Origin: Neelides folsomi
Taxonomy: Eukaryota; Arthropoda; Collembola; Neelipleona; Neelidae
DNA: 64,000 bases
Assembly: GCA_034687125.1 (NCBI GenBank)
Contig: JAQGBZ010000200.1
Location: forward strand, 51,559 to 115,558
Direction: 5' to 3'
Part shown: one piece after another, positions 43,395-54,700 of the stretch
Layout: the number at the start of each line of letters is the position of its first letter
Position numbering within the stretch: the stretch's first letter is position 1
Position numbers and translations under genes: made by a program
Notes under the pieces: model-generated
Seen by the model: only the letters and a program-made list of their open reading frames with translations
What the model was told of the DNA's origin: nothing
Databases searched by the model: none

Positions 43395-45449
43395 ATGAAG
43401 GACCATCATCATCATCACCATCACCATAAATCAAAAATCAAAAGAGAAATCTATGATGAATTCGAATCATCGGAAAATTTGTTTACACTTGGAGGAATCC
43501 TCAGTGAGATTCATCCACATAACGTGACCACAAAATTCCTGGAAATTCTCTCAGAATTGCCTCAAGTAATTTTGCAAGGAGTGAAGAATTGGTTGTGGGC
43601 GCCGACACCGGAAAATAAAGAGGCAAGGGTTCCAAAAAGGAAATTTGTCAATTTCACTCCAATGTCCCATTCGACCCATGACCATGACATGTGCAAACGA
43701 GTTCGGATCAACGTTTCAGGAAAAATCTATGAAACGCAATGGAGGAGCATAAATCGCTATCCGGAGACGCTTTTAGGAAATCCTAATATTAGGAGTCGTT
43801 ATTGGAACCCAAAGAAGTCGGAATTTTACTTTGAAAGACATCGACAATGTTTTGACCAAATACTCGGCTTCTACCAAACAGGCGGTCACATTTATCGTCC
43901 TCATACAGTAAATTATGAGAATTTCATGGAGGAACTTTATTTCTTTCTCATGCCCAGAGAAGCAATTTCCAAGTTCCAAGAGGCTGAAGGAATATTTCAA
44001 CGACCGCGGGATCAAATGCCCAAATCAGTCTTCAAAAGGAAAATCTGGCTTTTATTCGAATTCCCAGATAGTTCAAAACAAGCCAAAATCCTAGCATTTC
44101 TCTCAATTAGCGTTGTTTGGTATAATTTGACTTTGAAACATGTTTGATCAGTTTTTAATTTTTTGCATAAAGCCTTTGATATTGATATGTTTTTAACTGA
44201 TTGCCTATTATTTATTTAATTGCCTATATTTATTTGATTGATTACAGCATGTCCATATTCATCTTTTGTGCAGAAACACTTGAAGACTTTCGCCCCAACA
44301 GGAATCCCACACAAGAGGAAGTTTCAATGCGAAATCCATTTTTCTTCGTTGAAACAATTTGCATTGTTTGGTTTGTGATTGAACTCATCGCTAGAATTTT
44401 ATCATGCCCATCATTAGTCAAATTTTTCACCAATTATACCAACGTGATTGAAGCCCTTGTCATTCTTGTTCCCTATCTCATCACCATTATCAGCCACCAG
44501 TCAGCGGAAGAAGGAGAATCGAAGGAAGGGGGCCGACAAGGGAATTTGCCATTCTTGCGGGTTATTCGCCTTGTTCGAGTATTTAGGATCTTTAAGCTTT
44601 CGAGACACTCGGTGGGTTTGAGAATATTGGCCAAAACTCTCATTGCTTCCTTCCAAGAACTTGTTCTCATTTGCTTCTTCCTCACTATTGGAATTATCCT
44701 CTTCTCTTCAGCAATGTATTTCTCAGAAAATGCTGGACATGAATCTGACTTCAAATCAATTCCTGATGCTTTCTTTTGGGCTCTTACAACAATGACAATT
44801 ATTGGTTTAATTCATTTTCATTTTATATATTAAATTAGCTTTTTCATCTGTATACATAAATTAACCTAATGTATCATATTTATGAAGGATATGGAAATGT
44901 CGTTCCTAAAACTTGGCTCGGGAAGTTAGTTGGATCAATTTGTGCTCTTGCAGGAGCGTTGACAATTTCCCTTCCTGTTCCAGTCATTGTGGCCAATTTT
45001 AACTTCTTCTACCATCAAGAAATCGAGAGGGAAGGAGTGGTGAGAATAGAAACTTACGTTCAAGGATGTCCTTATTTGCCGGGTTCGAGAGAGGAGCAAA
45101 AACATTATATGAGGTTATAAAACTTGATAGCTCTTCATAATTTAATTTATGCAAACTTTTTTATATTAAATTCCAAAAGAAAATTAATGCTTTGGCTTAA
45201 ACCGGTTAAAAGCTTTATTTCAATTGCTTGATTATAATGAAAATATAATTATTGTAATCTTTTAACACAATTTTGTGATTTAGGAAAAAAATTGTTAAAG
45301 TGAAGAAGAAGTTCACCTTTCTCGATATTTTCAAGAAGGTCTCAGCTAAACATACGAGAACACGATCAAAACAAACACAAATGGCTGAGAAAAGAGGCAA
45401 ATTTGATGAAAGAAAATTTTGGGAACACTACAACTATGATGGATACTGA
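43395..45449 (+). CDS. Shaker-class (Kv1-like) voltage-gated potassium channel subunit with an atypical pore
   Basis: Plasma-membrane tetrameric K+ channel subunit, 557 aa. Exons are 43395-44119, 44248-44804, 44888-45113 and 45284-45449; all phases close. The N-terminus carries eight histidines after MKD. The T1 tetramerisation domain (about 100-195) starts [14 protein letters not shown] and lacks the zinc-site pattern of Kv2-4, as in Kv1. S1 to S3 include [11 protein letters not shown] and [18 protein letters not shown]4 is [19 protein letters not shown] with all gating arginines. The pore reads [20 protein letters not shown], where Shaker has DAFWW..TMTTVGYGDMTP. S6 keeps the [16 protein letters not shown] gate. 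CPYLPG in the C-terminus is a Kv1 signature. There is no C-terminal PDZ-binding ETDV; it ends HYNYDGY. It is probably a diverged Shaker paralogue; conduction is uncertain because of the pore changes. Confidence 0.93.
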
Positions 45450-46159
45450 ATAATTGAGCTCAGAATTACAATTAATTCAGTGTAGGCTCTAAATATGGAC
45501 AGATTAATACTAAGTATTAATTAGTACGAAAAAGTATAGGTATTAGTAACAATTACATAATTGTAATAAGATAAGTCTTATACATTATATTTTATAAATG
45601 GAAAAAAACTATAATATGTCTTGTTTTGGCATGAAAATTACTATAATTTTCCCCTTTCCCGATACTTTATTATCCATTAACATAAAAATATAAATACTTT
45701 ATTGTTTAAAGACTGAAAATTAGTTACGTAAGTTAAACCAATTGAATTTTGATATGTACAAGTTATTTGACTGCCTATATGAATAAAATCATTTTAAACT
45801 GATTTGCATATAAAAAATAAATAATTCGCATTTTTATGAATGAACATCGTAATTTGCAATTCAAATCAAAGATTTTGTTTAGATTTCAATCCAAATGTAT
45901 AAAATGCAGGCGGATAAATCCACTCTCTGCATTTTACTCCACTTAATATGAGAAGTTAAAAGGAGGTTTCATATCAAATTGGTAAATGGTTTCATTCATT
46001 AAATTGAAATAATTCCGAAACCCTTGCTAACAATAAGCTTGATGTGAAAATGTTTAATTATTTGTATACATACTCAACTCAACGTCCTAATTATAATTTT
46101 AAGTATCGAAAGAATATATGAACTGATATACCATATTCCCTATATGTAGTACACATATA

Positions 46160-46233
46160 CAGGGTGGCCATAAGTATCTTTCTTTTTATACGATTGTTTA
46201 TTTAAAAAAGAAAGATACTTATGGCCCGCCCTG
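46160..46233. mobile_element. Tiny mariner-like MITE (74 bp, TA-flanked)
   Basis: Terminal inverted repeats of about 28 bp start CAGGGTGGCCATAAGTATCT on the left and CAGGGCGGGCCATAAGTATC on the right (reverse complement), differing by one substitution and one inserted base. The element is flanked on both sides by TA, the target duplication of Tc1/mariner transposases. There is almost no internal sequence and no coding capacity. Terminal CAGGGTG is common in mariner-type repeats. Confidence 0.8.
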
Positions 46234-47853
46234 TACAGATTACAATAATACGAGTATACAATACAATGGTATACAAACTATACATAGATTGAGATACAAC
46301 AACATACATAATTCATTTCATATACCATACACATATAAATATTGGTTTCTTTCAATGGTATAAATAAATAGGATAATTATTAAATATCCTCTTGGAGGTT
46401 AATATCACAACCCAAATCATAAAACCGGCATTAAAAACTGTCATAAATATATACTACCTGTGTGTAATTAGCATATCATCTCAAAATTCCAACTCATTCA
46501 ACTAATTAATTACAACGATGATTTCATGAACTCGTTTAAATTGTGCGGAAGCATAAACAAACTTTCTAAATGGGCCTTTTTGAGATTATTCAAATTATGT
46601 ACGCAAAAGAATTGTGTTTAATGCTGAAATATACAAATACCTTTAATATAACATAAAATATGCATTCATAAGAGCAAATGATCATATCATACACGTAGTC
46701 ATGATCGTATTAGGTACCTATGTATCTTCTTCATACATATAATATGAATATCATACATGATTATTTGAATATTTTGTGCATTAAACTTTATATTTTATAC
46801 ATGCAGGAATGACAGGATACGTCCGTAATTGAATATTATGTATATGAACTAATCAAAATGCTATAGATAAATCAAGAATATAATACTTACATCACGGAAA
46901 GGATGTTTTCTTTGAGGAAAAATGACGTTCATGAAAGGTCTAATAACATTTTTTAAACTCTTGAAAGTGAGGTGATGGGTGATAAGACGAAGATACCTTT
47001 GGTGGTTCATCCTCATCCTTATGATTTTTGAACGTCATCTCCTCTCATTTTGAACTACTTCACGGTGTATGACTTGAACTATTGAATGAAATAACAAGAA
47101 GGAAACATTAATCTTACTAATTTTTGCAGATAAAGAACATGTATCCTATCATTCCTATCTAAGGAACCTTTGATTCAATCTACTCAAGATGAAAGAAAAC
47201 GTGTTTGAAAAGTTGAAGAAGCAAAGAAATTCGTAGGAGAGCTCAGTCGAGTAAATATTATTTATATGACTGGGTTGATGAACATCTTTAATCTTTTATG
47301 CATGAAATGAATGAAGCTTTTGGAATTCACATTTGATGATTTTAACGAAGCAGGTACATTTATTTAATTATAAGTACTTTTAATATCTATATTTTGTTGA
47401 ATGACTAATGAAATGATATTTACAATTAAAATGATATTTATTATTTTATCAAGTAAACGCCAACGAACATTACAATTTGGTTAAAAAATTAAAATGACTT
47501 TTATATCTAATTAAAAATTAAATATTTGACAAAATCAAATATTTGTCAGTAAAAGATTGACAAATGTTAAAATGTTAAAATCCTTTTCCATTGTGTACTT
47601 ACACTTTATCGTATTATTGTTGTAGTAGGTTATAGCGTTGGAAATATTTAAAATGCAATGTTTTACTATCTGTGTAAAGCATTATGAATGCGAGGTTGAG
47701 AAAAGGCTCTGCAATTTTTTCTAAGCAGTTTAAGTTGAAAACAATGTTCACTTGTAAAAAAGATTTTATGGGGAGGAATAGGTGAGTTGTATGAAATCAA
47801 GGCAATTAGGATGGGATTTCCCCCTCTATTATACTCATTAATTCAGAATCTTA

Positions 47854-48106
47854 TTGAAGCTAATGGAGGAGTCCTGCAGGATTGATGCTGGAGAGGCTGC
47901 AGCGCTGTCCACCTTGGCCACCCACCTTTCCCGGCGGGGGAGGAAGGTGGCCAGCGGCCTCCCCACCTATCAAATTTGCAAATTGGCGAGCAAGCGAGGG
48001 CGAGGGGCCAACCTGAAGACGACAGGTTCCTCTGCGTTTCGCACTCACCCTGCTCACCAGTCTGAGGAGGGCCAGAGAGTTCCTAAGGATTTTAATTATT
48101 GTTAAT
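47854..48106. other. Isolated GC-rich island
   Basis: About 250 bp of markedly GC-rich sequence in an AT-rich desert, richest around 47880-48060, with runs such as GGCGGGGGAGGAAGGTGGCC. Both strands are open here, which reflects composition. It could be a regulatory element or a non-coding exon of a neighbour; I see no specific motif. Confidence 0.4.
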
Positions 48107-49221
48107 CCGCTCATTCCCTATATAAACCATTAGAGTCAGTCCCCAGTAATTATTTTTCTACTTTGTTGATTTATACTCTCCTCGCACGTCACTCCATTCC
48201 GTATACTCCCATATATATCAAGGGGTGAAACTGGAGGAATGTATTGAAGACATTCAAGCTTCACCTCAACATAACCTCTTCCAAGTTCCACCAGCTCGAT
48301 TATCCCTTTTGTAAAGCCATTAGTAGGAAAACTACAAATAGACTCCTTCAAACGACGTGTTTAGCACCAGTTCTAAGTAATTCTTAGTTGGCAGGTATTA
48401 TTGACGATTCACGATACAGATGAAATAAATATTAGATTGTATTTGTACAAGTGCTTCACAACATCTTTGACTTCGAACGCGAGTCTTCAGTTGGGGATTA
48501 TTAAACAAGGTAATTTCCTTCTTGAGAAAACTCACTTCAAGGTGGTTCTACAAATAATACGTGCATGCGTATCGCTTCTTATAAAAGTAAACTTTACCTA
48601 ATAAATAAAACCTTCCAAGTCTAACATCTTCAACATTAATTAGGTAATTAAAATTTATAGCTTTCACATGATACAATTTTACTTGTGCAAAAGGATATTA
48701 GATTATGTAAATGTGAAGTTATACAGATAACATAATATAATGTATTTAATTGAAATTGGGAGATTTTTGGAAGTTAAATTATAAATTTAAATGAAGAATT
48801 GTGAAAATTTAGCAGCATTAATTGAAATTATTATTTTATTAATCCATTATGATTCTTAAAATTTCATACAGAATTTTTTAAATTGAAAAAATTTGAAAAT
48901 CAAGTTGAATAATTATTAAACTTATTAATACAATTATAGAAGAAAGACATTTATACTTAATCTTCTGTGTCATCCGGCATAAATAACTTTAAATTAAATA
49001 ATTTAGAAATAATGTACCTATTTCAGTATGGTATTAAAATGAGGGTTTGTTGAGTGTTTCCCCAATTTTGAGTATTTATAACTTTAATCCATAATGGAAT
49101 TTATATTTTTTATAGATATTTAACCAAGAAAATACTTGAATTATTCTTCAAGTAAGAGAAACAATAAATCTATAAACTATAATGCTCAAGGAATTCAAAA
49201 GTTTATAAAAACTCATTTAAA

Positions 49222-51738
49222 ATGCTGAAGAGAAAATCCAGAGAAAGTATTGTAGGAAAATTGACTCTCTTCGTTATTCTCATTTCCTTTCCATTTCTTC
49301 TCTCCGGTTTGCCAAACCCGCACATGTACGATGAAGAGCCAGTCATCTATTTAACTCTATACAGGTAAATAAATTAAATATTCATAATCATAATGATACT
49401 TTTTTTGGATTTCCAGAACCAATCTATAGCATAAATAAACATTTAAAATGATATAAATAATAATAATGGATTTTTAATAAAAGATGGGAGAATCGATCGT
49501 TTCCACCAAGACTGCTTTATGATTTCATTTACCCCAAATCTTCCGCTCAACTTCAAAGGCTGGACCCTGACAAGCAAATAGCAAGTCAAAAGAAACAAGA
49601 ATTTTTCTCACAAAGGTCAAATTGGAAGGCATCAGCCGTGGAAGACACTGATGACATATTTGAGGAAAATTCCAAAGAATCAACATCACCTCGAACTGAG
49701 TTCAACGACAGACTCAGTTTCCCTCCCAATCCCAATTTGAGATCATCAACTAGAAATGCCATCCAGCAAAAGAAAATTTTATCCAATACTGAAAGTGAAA
49801 AACTGACCTTTTCCGAAATTAATTTCCATAATCTTTCCGATCTAGCCTTTAAAGAAAAAGAGAAGCAAAAATCGACCAAAGAACCATCAGAATTTCAGGA
49901 TAGAGTTCCAACTAGATTCAAGCCATCAGTCGTCGATAAACTCTCAGAGGTTTCTTCTATTGAAGGTCCACATGACATCTTGGGGAATTCTCCTAGTGAA
50001 ATCAACGATGGAATTCGAACAATTGACCTCACTCTTGAGATTCTCAGAGCTAGCAATTGGGGAAATGAGAACGCTGTGTTTTCCCCTTTTAGCATTGCCA
50101 ATATCTTGGCTCTTCTCCTCCTTGGCTCTTCGGGGAAAACTTTCAATGTAAGTATTGAGATTCAGACGTATTTCCAAGAACAATGTTAATGAATTTTGAA
50201 AAGCTTTAAGATTGTCCTAAATGGCATTTACCCTATACGTATATAACAAATACTAATATAAAATACAAATATAACAAGTACTTGGAATAGTTTAATCCGG
50301 TTTTATCCTATAATTTAGAATAGAATTAAAGTGTACTGACTCTGTAAAGCATAGCTTAAATATTAAAGTATACCAACAACTTTATTTTTATTGTTTTAAG
50401 GAATTGTCAACTCAATTAACTACTGAATTGGACGAAGAACTGACTGAAGATGTTGTAAGAGAAAAAAAATTTCATAATGGCTTTCAAAATCTGATCAAGT
50501 CATTGAGCTCGCGTTCAGTAGACAAAGTGTCGCTAGAAATTGCAAATGAAGTTTTCTCAGCTCAAAACTACAAGCTGAGGGACTCGTACATTTCTGACGC
50601 TCAACAATATTATGACGCTCCTGTGAGCACTTTCAACTTCTTTTCGAAAGGTGAAGAATTTAAAGAGAAGGTCAACGAATGGGTCAGGAAGAAAACAAGA
50701 GTAAGTTAATCTTTTAAAAAATATAGTTCAATAATTTCAAATAAAGGTTATTAATTTAATTATGGTTTATTAACAGGATAGAATAAAGTCAATTATTGAA
50801 TCTCCTCCTGCTCCTTCAACAACACTCGCCCTCATCAATGCTGTGTATTTTCAAGGAGCTTGGCAAAATCCATTCCCAGTCCAATTGACTCGCTCTGGTT
50901 CTTTCTACACAAACCCCAAAGAGCCCATCAGTGTGAAAATGATGACGAACATTCTCACGACGCCATACATTGAAACAGACGCTTATCAGATGATCGTTCT
51001 GCCTTACAAGGATTGTAAAATCGGCTTTTTCATCGTTCTTCCCAAGATAGCAAACGGAGTTAGAGCTTTACAAGACCTGGAAAGAAGTTTTACAGTCGAA
51101 GGGTTAACCAAAAATATAAACTCCATGGTCAAGAAGGAAGTTACAATTAAATTGCCAAAGATGATGATTGAAAGCAGTGGGCATATGAAAGATATTCTCA
51201 TTCAACTTGGGTTAAAAGCCATTTTCAATCCTAATGAAGCAAATTTTTCGCGAATTTCAGACGAACGTAAAACCGAATTTCAAAATGCATCTAGAACTAT
51301 ACTCTATTCCATTTGAGAAGATTATTGAGAATTGAATTATGTTACTTGGCCGGGCAATCGAATGTCATGTCACAGGAAATAATATCGGTTTATTTGAATT
51401 TCTAATGACTTGTCAAGTAACATGATTCAATTCTCAATAATCTTCTCAAATGGAATAGAGTATAATTAAAATTAAGAATTATGATTTTAATTTAAATTAT
51501 TTTATTAATTTCAGCTGGACTTTATGTGACGTCCCTCCTTCACCGAGCTGTGCTTGATGTGAATGAAAAAGGAACCGAAGCATCGGCGGTTTCAGCAGCT
51601 ACTGGCGACCGAAATCTCGGTCAACTTCCAATATCGTTCAATGCAAATAGACCCTTCGCTTTCTTTATTTACGACATCCCGAACAAAACAATGTTATTTT
51701 GGGGAAGAGTCACAAGACCGCAATTTCTCTCATCATAA
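49222..51738 (+). CDS. Secreted serpin with a long N-terminal extension
   Basis: Predicted extracellular serine-protease inhibitor, 606 aa. Exons are 49222-49364, 49484-50147, 50401-50700, 50777-51266 and 51515-51738. A hydrophobic segment at about residues 14-29 (LTLFVILISFPFLLSG) acts as signal peptide or anchor. A Ser/Glu/Lys-rich, apparently disordered region runs to about residue 225; the serpin core then has the usual 380 residues. Core landmarks are NAVFSPFSIANILALLLLG, INAVYFQGAWQNPF, YQMIVLPYKDCKIGFFIVLP, LHRAVLDVNEKGTEASA and FNANRPFAFFIYD. The hinge EKGTEASAVSAATG has small residues throughout, as in inhibitory serpins. By spacing from the P17 Glu, P1 is Asn, or Arg if the loop is one residue shorter (GDRN|L), so a trypsin-like target is possible. 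The last intron holds a foldback element. The target protease is unknown. Confidence 0.93.
51298..51464. repeat. Foldback element inside the last serpin intron
   Basis: Inverted arms of 51 bp (51298-51348 and 51414-51464) differ at a single base and enclose a 65-bp loop. Arm ends read TATACTCTATTCCATTTGAG. The element fills two thirds of the 248-bp intron. The near identity of the arms suggests a recent insertion or strong hairpin constraint. The arms are unrelated by eye to those at 4340 and 46160. Confidence 0.9.
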
Positions 51739-54700
51739 CATGTTCAATTTGTTCCATCTCACATTAAATTAATCTTTTGCTAATTGTTCGAAAGGTTTTT
51801 GTGAGTGTTGGAGCCTAACGAGTAATGAGGTATGAAATATTTTTTATGAAATATTTGTTCCATCATATCGAATCAGTATAAATGTATTATTCTCTATATT
51901 AAAATACCTATCTAATGTACTTAGATAGTTGTTTATATTGCAGTATTGTGTATTAAACACTTTATGTAAATATGTGTAATTTAAGAGAATCAATATTATA
52001 TTTCTTATAAAAATATTATATGTAATATATTTTATCTTACATATTTAAGAGTTAAAATACTAGTAATAACCTATACATTATATGGTATACTTATAATGAA
52101 ATTAATACGTATATTATATTGTCTAGCATTTCATTATTGTATTTATCAGTATGGTTTTACTGGAAGGTAACGTGAATAGGTTGTGATTAAGTAACATTTA
52201 TAAGTATTATCTGTAGATTCTGTTGTAAGAATATTTTAATGTAACGATAATCATATTTTATTTTAAATAGTAACATGAAAATTTGACTAAATTGTTATTG
52301 TATTGTAAAGAAATCATAATTCGGAGATATTACATAAACTTTGAAAGTGGGTGTTTTATTTTTGTTGAACCAAAATTGTCCGTTAATGCTTCAGGTAGTT
52401 CATAGACAAGTGCTTATTAGATGTGAGCATTTTAAATTCTCTCAACGCCAGATTTATCTGATATTGAATCCAGATACTTAAAACAAAATTGTTCGGACGT
52501 AGTGACCACAACACATACAACAAATGTATTTATGCATTAAAGACTTTAATTTCTTTTTAGGAATAACTTGTAATAATTAGACATTCATTAATTTTAAATT
52601 TTAAATAAAAGTACCTGTACAACATTATGGTTATTGTTATTGCCATTGCTTAAAACTGGCTTAAAACCTTTCTTATGGTGCAATTGTGATATATAAATAA
52701 ATAGTATTATTAATTGATTTAATTTAATTTGTATTTGTATTTAAGGTACAATGCATAATTTAAATATTAATACTTAATGTTGTTAGTACTCATTGTAAAA
52801 TTCTGTGACATTTAAGAACGTTAAATTTAAATCCGGTATTATATCTTTTATCTCAAGTGGCAATATATAGCCAATTATTAGCCATACACAGCAGATATTT
52901 TAAATAATAATACATTTGGTGATATTTACTACACAGGTAATTTACGGTTTCGAATTGTATTGAAATTGAATAAAATATGAATTTAATATCATAGCGCACT
53001 TTAAAACTTTCATATTTTATTTATGGTTCTTTATTTATGTGCATTCTTGCGAAAAGAACAATGAAATAACATCCTCCTTAAATCATCCAACTTGAGATAC
53101 GACAAGAATCCAAAGAGCTTGATATTGTAAAAACCTTAATTATTTGATACACGAGTGAGTATATTTTATTGTATGGAATCATCAGAGTTGAGAAGGTTAA
53201 GTAGTGTGATGTAATTTCATGAGGAACAAGGTTGAAAAAGAAGTTCGTCTTTATGGAGAATTCAAGGGGAAAATGCTTGAGGGAAGGCAATAGACGTCAA
53301 CGTGGTCCCTCCGGCATCTCCCTTCCTATGAGAAATGAGATTTGGAGAGTAAAAAATTAGCATGAGAGATCTTCTGCTCATATATAGATTATAGAACATG
53401 TGCGAGTTGGGATATTGTATATGTACTGTACATATTATATGAGTTTGTATATCTCTCCTTTACGTATTATTATTTTGACTAAGGGCGGATTGGGATTATT
53501 GGGGATGACCCAACCGGTCTGAGCGTCTCCCTTCGGGGTTTTCTCCATCCTTCCTCACGGTTGATGAGTGACCCCTCGGGGAAACATCTGCCGTACTCTT
53601 TCCCCCTCCGGGAAAATCACTCGTCCGCCTCTCAAACACTGACACACTTCCTTCCTCCTTTCTGGATAATGGGCCTCATTCGCCCATAATCAGTCAAATC
53701 TCTATTATTTTCCTACTCTTCCTTTCTTCGCTCCTCAAACCTCCAAACCGCCTAGTGCCAATTGACGTTAAAATTATAATCAAAAGATTTTGGTTATTTT
53801 CTGTATTTCAAATATAAAAACTGTACCATACTTAAATATTCTACACCTGCATTCAATCAAACTGGAGTTTTCATAACGATAAATTATAGAGCAATTAGAA
53901 AAACAGACAAGCGGGGGAAGTTAATAGAGTGGTTACAAATATTTCCGTGATTCATGGGACATGAGACATGGGGAAGAAAGATTTTAAGAGTTTAATTTGA
54001 GTTTGTTCCATTATAAAAAATGTGTTCTGTGAGGGTCCTTTTGGATGGGGCTGTGAGCCCTCGGGTGCGGACGTATTTTATGATGAGGAATGTGCCACAT
54101 TATGCATGCAAATGGGAGATGTTGCCCGGTGGCCGGCGGCCCTTCGACTCGCACTGCCCGAGGAGTCTCCCAAATGAAACAAGGAGTCCACGGCACCATT
54201 CCTACTTTCTCCCCATCCATTCCATTGATTCTCCATTGAGAAGGTGCCTTGAGGCTCGGGCTGTTAAATTATACACCCTTTCTGCGCCCAAATCAAATGA
54301 TCATATTTGAATTTGAAAAATAAATCTCTCCTTGTATGTTGAACTCGAGAGATAATTACAGTTACAAATAAATTAATTGGAGAAGGGGTTTTGAACGCGC
54401 TGTCGAAACAAAGATCATAAATAAATACTATTACATTACTTACATGCTCCATAAAAATACTCTGCATACAAAGCGCTTTTCTTGTAAGCGTGTTCACAAG
54501 ACCTGTATTTTCAAATTTGCTGGAGAACATCAAGAAGAGTTGAAGATATTTATCATATTTGTCAATCAGCAGTTGTCAAAATCATAAAAATTGCAACTAA
54601 TAAGTACAATTAAATAATTGATTGATTAATTAAAATCTCAAATAATACTAAAAGAGCCAGCTAATGGAAGGAAGGGAGCTGTAAAATAAAATTCAAAAAT

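Larger units (their letters stand above)
45450..49221. other. AT-rich intergenic region between the Kv and serpin genes
   Basis: No gene recognised. It contains the 74-bp inverted-repeat element at 46160 and a GC-rich island near 47.9 kb. The stretch about 46080-46880 is rich in TATAC/CATAC-type short repeats. Open frames near 47854-48114 on both strands follow from the GC-rich composition and lack family motifs. Confidence 0.5.

Noticed and set aside
47860-48114. Minus-strand 84-codon frame in the GC island
   Set aside because: Open frames on both strands and a low-complexity product point to composition, not coding.
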